Assembly (NCBI RefSeq): GCF_000411975.1
Contig: NZ_ASXG01000124.1
Location: 93,072-157,071 of the forward strand
Origin: Amycolatopsis orientalis DSM 43388
GTDB taxonomy: Bacteria; Actinomycetota; Actinomycetes; Mycobacteriales; Pseudonocardiaceae
Direction: 5' to 3'
DNA: 64,000 nt
The first letter of the stretch is position 1. Every line of letters begins with the position of its first letter. The notes under the pieces were generated by a model. It saw only the letters and a list, made by a program, of their open reading frames with translations. It had not been told where the DNA came from and made no database searches. The translations under genes were made by a program, and so were the position numbers. This document shows, piece after piece, positions 32,536 to 41,772 of the stretch.

Positions 32536-33477
32536 TCATCGGTCGGCGGGGGCTCGGGTGCGGGCGAGGTCGGCCAGGTGCTGGCGCTGGCGGGCGTGCA
32601 GCGGCAGCCAGATCGGCCCGGCCGGGGTGCGTAGGTCGTCGGCGCTGGCGGTCGCGATGTGCCACGGGACGTCCCCGTCCGCCAGCGCGGGGCCAGTTGC
32701 GTCGGCGGCGGCCAGCCGGTCGCGCAGGTTGGCTTCACGGGCGGGCGAGTGGAGTCCGAACAGCACCCAGAACCCTTGGCGTTGCTGGGTTTTCCGCGCG
32801 GGGTGGGGGCCGCCCGCGCGGGCGAGTTCGGCGTAGCCGTCGAGCTTCTCCACTACGCGGGTGAGGGGTTCGGTGCCGGTGTCGTGCTCGTAGCAGGCCA
32901 CGAGCTGGACGCCGTGCTCGCGGTAGACGAGCAAGGCGTCGGGGCGGGCGAGTCCGCCGCAGTCGGTGGTGGCGGAGCGTTCGCTGTGCCAGAGCCGCAG
33001 CTCGGACTCGTAGCTGTCGCGGGTGTGTGCGGCGAGTGCGGCGACGACGTCGTTGATGCCGAGCAGGTGCGCCAGCCGGGGGTCAGTGGCCAGGCGCAGC
33101 ACTTGCTCGCGGACGCTGTTCGGCCGGGGCGGGGCGAGCCCGCGCATGGCGGCGAGCACGCCGTGCCCGGCCACGCCGAGGGTGTAGCGCCAGCCGGTGA
33201 GCGCCCCGTTCGCGGCAGGGTGACGGAACCGGTCGAGCACGTGCCAGTGCCACAAGGCGAGTAGGCGTCGCTGCGCCCGGTTGAGGTTCGGATACGGCAA
33301 CAGGTCGGCGATCTGGCCGCTGGTGAGGACGCGGTGCTCGTCCAGCAACCGCAACAGGGTCCGGTCCCGCTCGGTGAGCCGGGATGCCAGCTCGACCGGG
33401 TCGGCGACCCCGCCCCGGTGGCGAATCCGCCGAGGCGCTCGAGCTTTCGTCTCGGGCATCTTTCCGTTGTCCGACAT
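32536..33477 (-). CDS. Replication-relaxation family protein
   Basis: The protein has 313 residues, ATG 33477 after CTGGAGG. The N-terminal winged helix (ASRLTERDRTLLRLLDEHRV, LTSGQIADLLPYPN) and the following LTGWRYTLGVAGHGVLAA block are characteristic of the replication-relaxation family of actinomycete plasmids. A nuclease-like C-terminal part has LARPDALLVYREHGVQLVAC and a later E-D/E-K-L-x-GY motif. It is the best candidate in the window for the protein that nicks or processes DNA for transfer, because no classical relaxase is visible. Located between the coupling ATPase and the wall hydrolase. Confidence 0.8.
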   Translation of the reverse strand: MSDNGKMPETKARAPRRIRHRGGVADPVELASRLTERDRTLLRLLDEHRVLTSGQIADLLPYPNLNRAQRRLLALWHWHVLDRFRHPAANGALTGWRYTLGVAGHGVLAAMRGLAPPRPNSVREQVLRLATDPRLAHLLGINDVVAALAAHTRDSYESELRLWHSERSATTDCGGLARPDALLVYREHGVQLVACYEHDTGTEPLTRVVEKLDGYAELARAGGPHPARKTQQRQGFWVLFGLHSPAREANLRDRLAAADATGPALADGDVPWHIATASADDLRTPAGPIWLPLHARQRQHLADLARTRAPADR

Positions 33478-33531
33478 AGGAATCCTCCAGTAACGGCTTG
33501 CGGGGTGGCGACCGGCGACGTGGGGGTGCAG

Positions 33532-34953
33532 TCAGTCGAGGTCGCCGTCGAGATCGATGTCGGTGTCTTCGTGCGGGGCGCGGGTGGCGAAGGTGCGGCG
33601 GCTGCGAGCGCGGTCGCGGGTCGCGCGGTCAATGCCGTGGGCGCGGGCCGCGGCGCGCAGTTCGTCGGCCCGTCCGTCGATGACCGGGGGCGGGGGTTGG
33701 GTGCGCAGCGTGAAGCCGGTGGTGTCGCGGTTGTCGACCGACAGCCGGCACGCGGCCTGGTAGCGGGCCAGCCGAGTGAGGTCGCCCGCGTCGAGGTGCG
33801 GGCCGACGTGCGCGGCCAAATGCCGCGCGTCGTCCGGGCTCACGCCGAAGAACAGCTTGTTGCGGGCGTTGGCGTCCAGCGCCTTGGCCAGGCTGGGGGT
33901 GAGCTGGTCGAGGTGCTGGTGGGCGAGCACCCAGCCGACGTGGTAGCCGCGGGATTCGGCCAGTGCGTCCCCGAGTGGGGTCGGCAGGTTCAGGAAGTTC
34001 TGCGCCTCGTCGATCAGGATGGTGGCGTCGGCGCGGGTGTGCTCGGGTTGGTGTGAACGGCCGATCGCGGTCTGCCACAGCGAGGCCACCAGCAGCGACC
34101 CGACCAGCCGCGCGGAGTCTTCACCGAGCTCGCCCTTCGGTAGCCGGGCAAGCAGGATCCCGCCGTCGAGCACGTCGGCCGGATCGAAACTCGATGTGGC
34201 GGTGCCGAAGAGGTCAGCGACGAACCGGCGGGCGGTGACCGCGCGCAACTTGGACAGCACCGGACCCGCCTGCTGGGCCGCGGCCGAGGGGGTGAGCTTG
34301 TCGTAGGCGCTCCAGAACGCGCCGATCCCGGTGGGGTCGCTGCGCTTGATGCGGCGGGTGGCCTCGTTGCGGAAGCGGGAATTGGTAAGCAGCAGTGGAA
34401 TGTCGGCCAGGGTGGAGCCTGGCCGCCCGGTGAGGGTGTAGGCCGCGGCACGCAGCGTGTCTTCGACCCGCGGCCCCCACCACGAGGAGTAGATGCGGTG
34501 CAGTGTGGACACCAGGTGCTCGGCGACGGTCTCCCCGCCAAGCCCGGCCGGGTCCAGCACGTTCAGCGCCGCAGGAGCGACCTCTTCGTCGGGGTCGATG
34601 AGCACGAGTCGCTCGCCGGCCTCGTGGGGCATCCGGTCGAGCAGGTCTCGGATGAGGTCGCCGCGGGGCTCGATGACGGCGACCCCGCGTCCGGCTTCGA
34701 TGTCGGCGAGTGCGAGGTGCAGCAGCTCGGTCGACTTGCCTTTGCCGGTGGTGCCTGCAATGTGCAGGTGGTGGCGGGCGTCGACCACGGGCAGCACGAC
34801 CTTGCGCGCTGGTCCGGCGTCGGTGATGCCGAGAGGTTTCGGTGTGCGGCGGCTCCGGTCACTGGCCGGGCGCAGCGTGAGCCGCGCCGGGCCAGCCACC
34901 TCCGCGGAGTCCGTGCCTCGGACCGTCGATGCGGGCTTCTTGTTGGTGGGCAA
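33532..34953 (-). CDS. Type IV coupling protein (VirD4/TraG-like ATPase)
   Basis: The protein has 473 residues from TTG 34953, chosen because AGAGGAG lies just before it. Walker A GTTGKGKST is at about residue 69 and Walker B TILIDEAQNFL at about 312. The intervening domain has WSAYDKLTPSAAAQQAGPVL, as in conjugative coupling proteins. No N-terminal membrane segment is present. The membrane part is probably supplied by the upstream gene product (34980-36218). It should bring DNA substrate to the channel. Confidence 0.85.
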   Translation of the reverse strand: MPTNKKPASTVRGTDSAEVAGPARLTLRPASDRSRRTPKPLGITDAGPARKVVLPVVDARHHLHIAGTTGKGKSTELLHLALADIEAGRGVAVIEPRGDLIRDLLDRMPHEAGERLVLIDPDEEVAPAALNVLDPAGLGGETVAEHLVSTLHRIYSSWWGPRVEDTLRAAAYTLTGRPGSTLADIPLLLTNSRFRNEATRRIKRSDPTGIGAFWSAYDKLTPSAAAQQAGPVLSKLRAVTARRFVADLFGTATSSFDPADVLDGGILLARLPKGELGEDSARLVGSLLVASLWQTAIGRSHQPEHTRADATILIDEAQNFLNLPTPLGDALAESRGYHVGWVLAHQHLDQLTPSLAKALDANARNKLFFGVSPDDARHLAAHVGPHLDAGDLTRLARYQAACRLSVDNRDTTGFTLRTQPPPPVIDGRADELRAAARAHGIDRATRDRARSRRTFATRAPHEDTDIDLDGDLD

Positions 34954-34979
34954 CGACAACTCCTCTCGCTGCGGGGGAG

Positions 34980-36218
34980 TCAGAGGCGGCGGGTGGTGTG
35001 CGGGGGCGCGGGCACGCTGCGGGCCTGGCCGCTGGCCAGGGCCTCGGTGCGGGCAGGCAGGTGCGCGAGCGCCGCCAGCTCCCCGGCGGACAGCAGCGCC
35101 CCGCGGCGCAGCCGCCGCGCCGCGATCACGACCCGGGGTTTGGGCAGGCGGTGGCGGGCCAGGGCGTTGCGCCCGGCCAGCACCGCGAAGGCACCGAAGA
35201 GCGAGTCGGCGATCCCCCGGACTCGGTCGGCGGCCTGCGGCCCGTGGGCGGTGGTGGCGGCGTAGTAGCGCAGCGCGACCTCCCACTGCGGCTGCAGTTT
35301 CTTCGCCCGGATCTCGCGCAGTTCCTCGGTCTGCTGCGGATCAAGCCGCCGCGGCGACCGTTCGCTGGTGCCGTGGGTGGCCGCGGTGGACGTGCTGCCG
35401 GTGACGATCTCCATCAACTCGCGCACCAGCACCGACACGAAGCTGGCCAGCGCCGAGCGACGTCCCGGGCGAGCGGAGTGCAACCGGTCCACGGTGCGGC
35501 GGTAGCGGCGGAGCCGTTGCCCGACTGCGGGGCGGGCCAGGATTTGCACCACTGCCGACTCGCCTTCGGCGAGCTGGCCGGTCACTGCTTCCAGTGCCCG
35601 TAAAGGATCGACCGACTCGTCGCGCGGGTCGGGTACGCGCAGCGGCAGATGCTCGGGCCGTTCCGGGCGCACGGTGCCCCCGGTGACCACCAGCCCCGTC
35701 TTGCCCGCAGGCGCCGACTCGCCGTTCTGCGTAGGCGTGGTCGGGGCGTGGTCGAGGACGAGGGTGCCGGGCCAGGCGGCGCGCAGCGCGGCGTCGATCC
35801 GGGCGGTCGGCACCGGCCCCGGCAGCCACAGGCGAACAGCGAGATCCTCGCCCGGGGCGAGGTGGTACTCGACGGCCAGGTGCGGCACCCCCGCGAATAG
35901 GCGTTTCCAGCGGGGCGGGGCGAGGCCGGGCAGGTCCCACCACAACCGGCGCGCCCCGGCCACCGCCGCAGCGGGGTCGAGTCCGGCCGGGGGCAGCACA
36001 GTCACCACCCGCGCTCCGACGTACCAGCGGCGTCGCGCCGTGCGCCGCAACCTCACCACCACGGCGGCGCAGGCGGAGGCGAGGACGACGAGCGCGATCA
36101 GCAGGGCGAGATGCTGGGTCGCCCACGCACAGGCGCGTTCCCAGACCGTGACGAGCGCGCCGGCAATCCCGGACGTAGGGTTGGTGATCGAGGCGAAAGT
36201 GTTCGATGGTGTGCTCAT
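34980..36218 (-). CDS. Membrane protein of the T4SS operon
   Basis: The protein has 412 residues. One or two hydrophobic segments lie at residues 15-55 (LALLIALVVLASACAAVVV). The rest is a basic Arg-rich cytoplasmic domain. Its start overlaps the VirB4 stop (ATGA), and it ends 26 bases before the coupling ATPase, so it may tether that ATPase to the membrane. Proteins of this length and place are standard in actinomycete VirB4-type clusters, but no domain name is certain. Confidence 0.7.
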   Translation of the reverse strand: MSTPSNTFASITNPTSGIAGALVTVWERACAWATQHLALLIALVVLASACAAVVVRLRRTARRRWYVGARVVTVLPPAGLDPAAAVAGARRLWWDLPGLAPPRWKRLFAGVPHLAVEYHLAPGEDLAVRLWLPGPVPTARIDAALRAAWPGTLVLDHAPTTPTQNGESAPAGKTGLVVTGGTVRPERPEHLPLRVPDPRDESVDPLRALEAVTGQLAEGESAVVQILARPAVGQRLRRYRRTVDRLHSARPGRRSALASFVSVLVRELMEIVTGSTSTAATHGTSERSPRRLDPQQTEELREIRAKKLQPQWEVALRYYAATTAHGPQAADRVRGIADSLFGAFAVLAGRNALARHRLPKPRVVIAARRLRRGALLSAGELAALAHLPARTEALASGQARSVPAPPHTTRRL

Positions 36219-38095
36219 GGTTCGAGGTCGTCCTCCTCGTCAGCGTCCAGTTCGGCCAGAGCCTGTGGGTCTGTCGTGATCAGCTCGTCTTCGGCATCGG
36301 AAGCCAAGGCATGGAAGGCAACTCTGTTGGTGCCGGAGACCAGGAGCGCTTCGCCCGGTCCCGCCGCGAGTAGGTAGGCGCGTTCCCCATCGCTGAGGCG
36401 GAAGGCGTCGGCGATGGTGTCGATGGCCTGGGGGGACTGTCGCAACAGGACTTGCGTGGAGGCGTTGGACACGATCGCCCTGCCCAAGTCGCTGGAGAGA
36501 ACGTCCCCGGCGTCCTGGGAGACGAATGCCAGCCCGGCCCAGTACTTGCGCGCCGACTTCGCCAGCCGGTAGAGGAACTTCGCGGCTTCGGGCTGGTGCA
36601 TCAACAACCACGCCTCGTCCACCACGACCAACCGGCGACGCCGGTGGTGCGGATCGAGCACGCGCCGCCACACCGCATCCAGCGCGATCAGCGTCCCGAC
36701 CGACTTCAACTCGTCGGGCAAGTCCCGCAACGAGATCGCCACCAGATGCCCGTCCGGAGAGCGCGTGGTCGGGCCGTCGAACAAGCCAGAGAACGAGCCC
36801 GACACATACGGCGCCAGCCGCGCCGCCAGGTCGGCCCCGGCCGGGTCGCCGGTCTCGGTGCTGTCGTCGGCGAGGACGTCGGCGAGGTCCGCGAGCAGCG
36901 GCGCCGGGCGCGTCCAGGTGCGGCGGTCGGCGGTGATGCCGACCCGGGCGTAGGTGGCGGTGACCGCGCGGTCGAGCACCGCCCGCTCCTGCGGCGTCAA
37001 CGGCTCGCCCAGCATGACCGCGAGCAGCGTGTGGATGAACAGCGACCGGCGGGTCAACGCGTCCGGGATCCGCTGCGCGCCGGGCGGAAGGTCGAACGGG
37101 TTCAACCGCACGCCGGGTGCGCCGAGGTGCAGGTAGGTGCCGCCGACCGCCTCGGTCAGGCGCTGGTATTCGTCTTCGGGGTCGATGACGAAGACCTGCA
37201 CCCCGACCTCGCCTTCCGGGGTGGGCCGGTGCGGGTCCGGGTACAAGCTGCGTAGGGCTTCGAGCTTGGTGAAGTACGACTTTCCCGCGCCGGAGCGCGC
37301 CAACGTGACGGAGTTGTAGTTGTCCTGGCCCCAGCGGTCCCACAACACCAGGCCGTTCGAACTGGCGTTGACGCCGTACAACCGGCCGGTGAGCGGGGCG
37401 TGTGGCGACGGGTCCGCAGCGGGTAGGTCCGGGCTGGTGAAGGGGAAACTCGCGGCGAGCGCGGGGGTGTCGAGGGTGCGGCGCATCCCCAGCAGGTCCA
37501 CCCCGAGCGGCAGGGTGGAGGTCCAGCCCTGCACCGACCGCCACGCCGCCGGTTGCGCGTCCAGCAGCAGCGACGACGCCAGCGACCGCACCTCCTCGAC
37601 CTCGGCGTCGAGGTCCTCCGCGGTCGGGGCGTGCACCGTGAGATACAGCCCGACTCGGAACAGCTTCGACTCGCCGCGGGCGAGGGCGAAGGCCATGTCC
37701 GCGGCGTCGGCTGCGGCGGCCTCGGTCTCCGGGTCGTCCAGCTTGCCGTCCCGTGCCGCGGAGCGGCGCGCGGACTCCAGGCGGCCCTGCTGCTTGCGCA
37801 GCCGCTTCGCCGCGGTGGCCGGGTGGAGCGGGTCGATGTGCAGCGCGACATCGAGTCGTCCCGGGTAGGACAGGAGGGGCTCGAGCCACCCGGCGCCGAC
37901 TTCGGCCGGGTAGCCGGTGATGGCGAGGGTGGCGGTGTAGCCGTCGCCGACGCGCAGCCACCGCGGTCCGACCTCGACCGCGTCCGGCCCCGCCACCGCA
38001 CCCGCACCGGTCCCGGCCGAGCCGGACGACGGGGTGCGGCCGAGCGCGCGGCGGGCGGCGCGATGCAGCAGGGCGAGCGTGTTCTGTGGGCTCAT
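36215..38095 (-). CDS. VirB4-like conjugation ATPase
   Basis: The protein has 626 residues, ATG 38095 after GGAGG. Walker A LARSGAGKSYFTK is at about residue 271 and Walker B RRLVVVDEAWLLM at about 491. The C-terminal helical block (AKSARKYWAGLAFVSQDAGD) is typical of VirB4/TraC. The N-terminal ~240 residues form the family's non-conserved domain. It energises assembly of the secretion channel. Confidence 0.9.
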   Translation of the reverse strand: MSPQNTLALLHRAARRALGRTPSSGSAGTGAGAVAGPDAVEVGPRWLRVGDGYTATLAITGYPAEVGAGWLEPLLSYPGRLDVALHIDPLHPATAAKRLRKQQGRLESARRSAARDGKLDDPETEAAAADAADMAFALARGESKLFRVGLYLTVHAPTAEDLDAEVEEVRSLASSLLLDAQPAAWRSVQGWTSTLPLGVDLLGMRRTLDTPALAASFPFTSPDLPAADPSPHAPLTGRLYGVNASSNGLVLWDRWGQDNYNSVTLARSGAGKSYFTKLEALRSLYPDPHRPTPEGEVGVQVFVIDPEDEYQRLTEAVGGTYLHLGAPGVRLNPFDLPPGAQRIPDALTRRSLFIHTLLAVMLGEPLTPQERAVLDRAVTATYARVGITADRRTWTRPAPLLADLADVLADDSTETGDPAGADLAARLAPYVSGSFSGLFDGPTTRSPDGHLVAISLRDLPDELKSVGTLIALDAVWRRVLDPHHRRRRLVVVDEAWLLMHQPEAAKFLYRLAKSARKYWAGLAFVSQDAGDVLSSDLGRAIVSNASTQVLLRQSPQAIDTIADAFRLSDGERAYLLAAGPGEALLVSGTNRVAFHALASDAEDELITTDPQALAELDADEEDDLEP

Positions 38096-38099
38096 CGCT

Positions 38100-39095
38100 T
38101 TAGACCTCCACGTCCTCGGCCGCATTGGCGGCGGTGTTGCTCTCGGCGGGGTGAAGTAGGGCGGGGTGGGCGGTGACTACGCCGGAGGCGGTGCCCGCCC
38201 GGGTGGCCTGCGGCCCGCCGTTGGGGTCGGCGGCAGCGCCGAGCACGGCATGGGTCTGGGCACCGTCGAGCGGGGCCACCACGACCTCGCAGCCCCGCAA
38301 CGCGCGAGCCGCTTCCTGCGCGCGCCGCGATACGGTCTGCGCCGCGCTCGTGTCGCGGCCGTGCCGTCCGGTGGCGGGTTGGCGGAGAACGACCGTGACG
38401 TGGCGGCGCAACAGGTCCCGGCTGGCCGACAGTTCGCGCAGGAAGTCCACGTGCCCGAGACAGGCTTGCTCCAGCGCGGGGTGGGGAAGCCCGCCGGCCT
38501 CGTCGGCGAGCACATCGAGATACGGGTCGAGGTCGAGGCGCTGGGCACGGACCACGATCTGCACCGGACCCGAGAGCGAGTGCAGCCAGCGGGAGAAGCC
38601 GCCGATGAGACTGTTCTGTTCCCCGGCGGTGCGCAGCCCGAAGTTCACCGTGGAGCAAGCCGCGGCGTGCGCGGTGCCATGCTGCGGGCCGAGGTCGATC
38701 GCGCCCTCTGTCGAGATCGCCTCCGCGGGAAGTCGCAGCGGCGCGGGCAGTGGCCCGGCCTTCGCCGCGACCCACGCCGGGGCGTCCGGCACGGTGTCAC
38801 CGCGCACGCTGTCAGCGGGCACCAGCCGCTTCGGACTGCGCCGCTGCTTGAGCGCGGCCAGCAGCCACGCATCCAAGGTGAGTCCGTCTCGGCGCACGGT
38901 CACCACCGCGAACGCCAGCCCGGCGATCGGGATCGCCACCGCGGCGAACACCACCGGCGACACCAGGGTGTGCGTGGACTGGTACAACCCCCACAACACC
39001 AGTCCGGTGACGGCGAGGATCGCGGTCTGCCGCGCGGTCAGGCCGAACACGATCTTGTCTGGCTTCTCCACATCGGCGGGCACCCGCGCCGACAT
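38100..39095 (-). CDS. PrgI-like T4SS protein (SCO6880 type)
   Basis: The protein has 331 residues, ATG 39095 behind AGGAGGT; an ATG at 39119 overlapping the upstream stop is an alternative. It starts ARVPADVEKPDKIVFGLTAR, the PrgI opening. Two membrane helices follow at about 25-75 (AILAVTGLVLWGLYQ, VVFAAVAIPIAGLAFAVVTV) and then a large cytoplasmic/extracellular domain. PrgI proteins sit next to VirB4 and are thought to play the VirB3 role. Confidence 0.8.
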   Translation of the reverse strand: MSARVPADVEKPDKIVFGLTARQTAILAVTGLVLWGLYQSTHTLVSPVVFAAVAIPIAGLAFAVVTVRRDGLTLDAWLLAALKQRRSPKRLVPADSVRGDTVPDAPAWVAAKAGPLPAPLRLPAEAISTEGAIDLGPQHGTAHAAACSTVNFGLRTAGEQNSLIGGFSRWLHSLSGPVQIVVRAQRLDLDPYLDVLADEAGGLPHPALEQACLGHVDFLRELSASRDLLRRHVTVVLRQPATGRHGRDTSAAQTVSRRAQEAARALRGCEVVVAPLDGAQTHAVLGAAADPNGGPQATRAGTASGVVTAHPALLHPAESNTAANAAEDVEV

Positions 39096-39118
39096 CGGTA
39101 CCTCCTCATCGCTGCGCA

Positions 39119-41179
39119 TCAGCGACCCCCTTTCTTCGGGTTCCGTGGTGTGGGCTTCGCTGCGGCACGCGGCGCGCCCGGCTGCCGCACCGCACCGGCG
39201 CCATTGCCCGCGCGTGCGCCGCGGCCTCCCGCGCTCGGGGTGGACGGCGCGGCACCGGGTGCTTGGAACGTTGGCGCGTGCACGTGGGGCGATGGGTTCC
39301 GGCGTGCCGCCGGGGCCGGGCCGGTGCTGCGCGCCTGTGCGCGGGGCATGGTCCGGTCGCGGGCTTGGCTCGCGGTCGCCGGGCGTGGCGCCCGAGACGA
39401 CCCCGGCGACCGCGTCCCTGCGGTGGCAGAGCGGCGCCGGGAGTCCGGCGAGCCCCAGCGGGTGGACTCGATCGGTGGCGCCACGCTGGCCACGGTCGGC
39501 GTGGTCGACATTGGTGCGGGTACGTACGCGCCGGAGGTCGGAGTGAACCCGCCATCGCTGAGCGGTTGCTTGCGGTCGCGTGCGTCGCGGGCCATGCGGG
39601 CGGGCGCGGCCCACGCCTGGGCCGCCCGCTGCCGCGCCGCCCGCGCGGCACCGTGCGCCAACCGCTGCGCACCCGAGCCGACCGCCGCGCCAGGACGGCG
39701 ACGGGGCGCCGCGCCGCCGGGACGCGGGCCAGGGGCTGGGCCACGACCCCGCGGCCGTGCCGGTGCGCCGCCGGAACCGCGACGACCGGACCTGCCACGC
39801 GCCGCGGCGGCACCCGCGCCCTTGCCGACGCCGAGCATTCCCAGGCCCTTGGCGAGCAGTGCGTACTTCACGATCGAGGCGATTGTGGAGCGACCGCCGA
39901 GGCCGACCTGCTGCATCACCCAGGACGGGATTTTGATCAGGATGAACAGCAGGACGCAGGAGATGACCAGATTCATCAGCCCGCCCGACACACCGAGCAG
40001 GTCCGAGTTGCCGGGGCCGGAGGTGCCCTGGACGAAGAACACCTTCACGAACACGATCAGCGTGATCGCTTGCAGGATCTGGATGGCCAGCACGCCGAAC
40101 AGCGCTCGCCACCAGAGCTTGGCGATGCCTTCGGTGTAGGGGGATGCGTGGCAGACCAAGGCGAGTGGTCCGGCGACGACGATGACGATCGTGATGGTCA
40201 GCCGCAGTACGTACAGGGCCAGCAAGACGACGGCCAGGATGAGCACGACGAGGGCGACGAGGATCATGAAGATCCCGCCCTGTTCGAGCTGGCGGTGGAT
40301 CTCGTCTTTGACTCCGCTGGTGATGCCGCCTGACGAGTCGCCAGCCAGGATCCCGGTGGCGATCCCGTTGACGAAGGTGATCGCGAGTCCGATCAGCGAC
40401 AAGCTCGCGTTGACGGCGATGAAGCCGACCACGATCCGCGGCAGCGTCTCCTTGAGCGTGACCCGGGTTTGCAGCGTCTCGTGGCTGGCGACGACGATCC
40501 CGCCGACGACCACGAACAAGATGAACAGCGAGTTCGCCACCCACCGGGTGATGTCCCACAGCTGCGAGATCTGCGGGTTGCCCGCGAGGTCCGGGGTGGT
40601 CATCGAGGTTCGGCCGACCAGGTCGAGCACCGGGTCCATCGCCGAGGTGACCAGGTTGGTGAACCACTTGTTGATCGCCTGCCCGGCCTTGCACACGACG
40701 TCGAGCCACCCGCAGTCGGTCGACCCGGATTGCGGCTGCGGTCCCTGCTGCTGCGGCGGTGGTGGTGGTGCCACCGGGTGCGCCGGGTCGACCACGATCG
40801 GAGGCGGTTGCACCGGGGTCGACGGCGGCGGGATCGGCGGGTTCCACGTCGGGGGCGGCCCACCGGGGGTGGGCGGTGGGGGAATCTCGCTCGGCCAGTC
40901 CGACCCGGGAGGCAGCGGCAGCGGTACCGACGGGTCCACCGTCGGCGTTACCGGCGTCGGTGTGGGCGGAGGGGGCGGGAGCGGGATCTCCGGCCCGGGG
41001 GTGGACACGGGCGGCAGGGGCAGCACCGGTGGCTGCGCGTGCGCCTGCCCGGCCGAGGCACCCACGAGCGCCGCAACGAACGCGCACACCAGCCCCGCCA
41101 GGACCGCGACGCGCAGCCGTGCGGCCACGCACCGAGCCCGGCGTCGAGTAACGCTGGTGGCCGAGGTGATGGTCGTCAT
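39119..41179 (-). CDS. VirB6/TrbL-like polytopic protein
   Basis: The protein has 686 residues. A signal peptide spans about 20-48 (VAVLAGLVCAFVAALVG) and a very Pro-rich region covers 50-150. At least six hydrophobic segments occupy 200-420 (WVANSLFILFVVVGGIVVAS and LVALVVLILAVVLLALYVLR, for example). A long Arg/Ala/Gly/Pro-rich tail of about 230 residues is probably disordered and may bind DNA or other partners. TrbL/VirB6 proteins form the inner part of the mating channel. The extracellular Pro-rich segment before the first channel helix is a Gram-positive adaptation (cell-wall spanning), by inference. Confidence 0.85.
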   Translation of the reverse strand: MTTITSATSVTRRRARCVAARLRVAVLAGLVCAFVAALVGASAGQAHAQPPVLPLPPVSTPGPEIPLPPPPPTPTPVTPTVDPSVPLPLPPGSDWPSEIPPPPTPGGPPPTWNPPIPPPSTPVQPPPIVVDPAHPVAPPPPPQQQGPQPQSGSTDCGWLDVVCKAGQAINKWFTNLVTSAMDPVLDLVGRTSMTTPDLAGNPQISQLWDITRWVANSLFILFVVVGGIVVASHETLQTRVTLKETLPRIVVGFIAVNASLSLIGLAITFVNGIATGILAGDSSGGITSGVKDEIHRQLEQGGIFMILVALVVLILAVVLLALYVLRLTITIVIVVAGPLALVCHASPYTEGIAKLWWRALFGVLAIQILQAITLIVFVKVFFVQGTSGPGNSDLLGVSGGLMNLVISCVLLFILIKIPSWVMQQVGLGGRSTIASIVKYALLAKGLGMLGVGKGAGAAAARGRSGRRGSGGAPARPRGRGPAPGPRPGGAAPRRRPGAAVGSGAQRLAHGAARAARQRAAQAWAAPARMARDARDRKQPLSDGGFTPTSGAYVPAPMSTTPTVASVAPPIESTRWGSPDSRRRSATAGTRSPGSSRAPRPATASQARDRTMPRAQARSTGPAPAARRNPSPHVHAPTFQAPGAAPSTPSAGGRGARAGNGAGAVRQPGAPRAAAKPTPRNPKKGGR

Positions 41180-41182
41180 CGG

Positions 41183-41554
41183 TCAGCCCACCAAGCCCTG
41201 GAGAATGTTGACGATCAGCGGCGCGAGCATCGCCAGGCCGTAGCCGATCAAGGCGTTGCGCAGACTCTTCTTCGCTCGCTCGACCTCGCCCGGATCGCCG
41301 TCCGCGGACAGGTAGCGGACACCGCCGACGGTGAGGAACAAGGTGGCCAGACCGACCAGCAGACCGATCAGGAAGTTGCGCAGGTTGGTGATGACCTGAT
41401 CCAGCGAGCCCGGGGGCGCGGCGACGACGAGCGTGTCGGCTGACGCGGGCGTGGCGGCGACGAGCAGCACCACAACGACGGCGCCGAGGAGGGTGACGGT
41501 GCGTAGCGTGCGTGGGGGCGTCTCGCGCGGGTGGCGCGGCGATCGCAGAGACAT
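41183..41554 (-). CDS. VirB2/TrbC-like conjugative pilin
   Basis: The protein has 123 residues from ATG 41554 with GGGAGGG upstream; the frame is open upstream but without a ribosome site. A signal peptide ends near ATPASA at about residue 38. Two hydrophobic segments follow (NFLIGLLVGLATLFLTVGGV and LIGYGLAMLAPLIVNILQGL) around a charged loop (DPGEVERAKKS). This is the VirB2/TrbC layout. It is the first gene of the secretion operon, preceded by the inverted repeat 41601-41719 and the promoter-like repeat at 41719. Confidence 0.75.
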   Translation of the reverse strand: MSLRSPRHPRETPPRTLRTVTLLGAVVVVLLVAATPASADTLVVAAPPGSLDQVITNLRNFLIGLLVGLATLFLTVGGVRYLSADGDPGEVERAKKSLRNALIGYGLAMLAPLIVNILQGLVG

Positions 41555-41600
41555 CCAGGATCCCTCCCGAGGACACCGGTGGCGGGTGGGCGCGGTGGCG

Positions 41601-41719
41601 GTGAGGGGAATCAGGGAGCCGGTCACCGGCCCAGCGGCCTGCTGTGCCCAGCGGATGCGGCGGTGGCGGACACCTGCCGTGGTGCGCGTCTGCCCGGTTC
41701 TCGACCTGATTCCCCTCAC
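41601..41719. repeat. Perfect 15-bp inverted repeat in the T4SS leader
   Basis: GTGAGGGGAATCAGG at 41601-41615 and its exact reverse complement at 41705-41719 enclose 89 bases. They lie between the pilin start (41554) and the promoter-like repeat, so they would form a long-range stem in the 5' leader or two operator sites for one protein. Confidence 0.6.
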
Positions 41720-41772
41720 ACTGTTCTAAAGGGGGGTTTCAGGCCGATTTTTTGCAGGCGGAGTCCGACTTT
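41719..41772 (-). promoter_or_regulatory. 54-nt promoter-like repeat, copy A (towards T4SS operon)
   Basis: Read on the minus strand it begins AAAGTCGGACTCC, contains CTGCAAAA and ends CCCCCCTTTAGAACAGTG. It is nearly identical to copy B at 43657 on the plus strand; the last 14 conserved bases (CCCCCCTTTAGAAC) are exact. It overlaps the 3' end of the sigma-like gene. It points at the pilin gene, 165 bases downstream. Confidence 0.65.

Noticed and set aside
36240-37961. A 573-codon frame inside the VirB4 gene
   Set aside because: Same strand, different frame; extremely Arg-rich and without ribosome site. VirB4 motifs are in the other frame.
38100-41576. An 1158-codon minus-strand frame covering the PrgI and VirB6 genes
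   Set aside because: Only its end (38100-39095) is the PrgI-like gene. The rest reads against the VirB6-like protein in another frame and has shadow composition.
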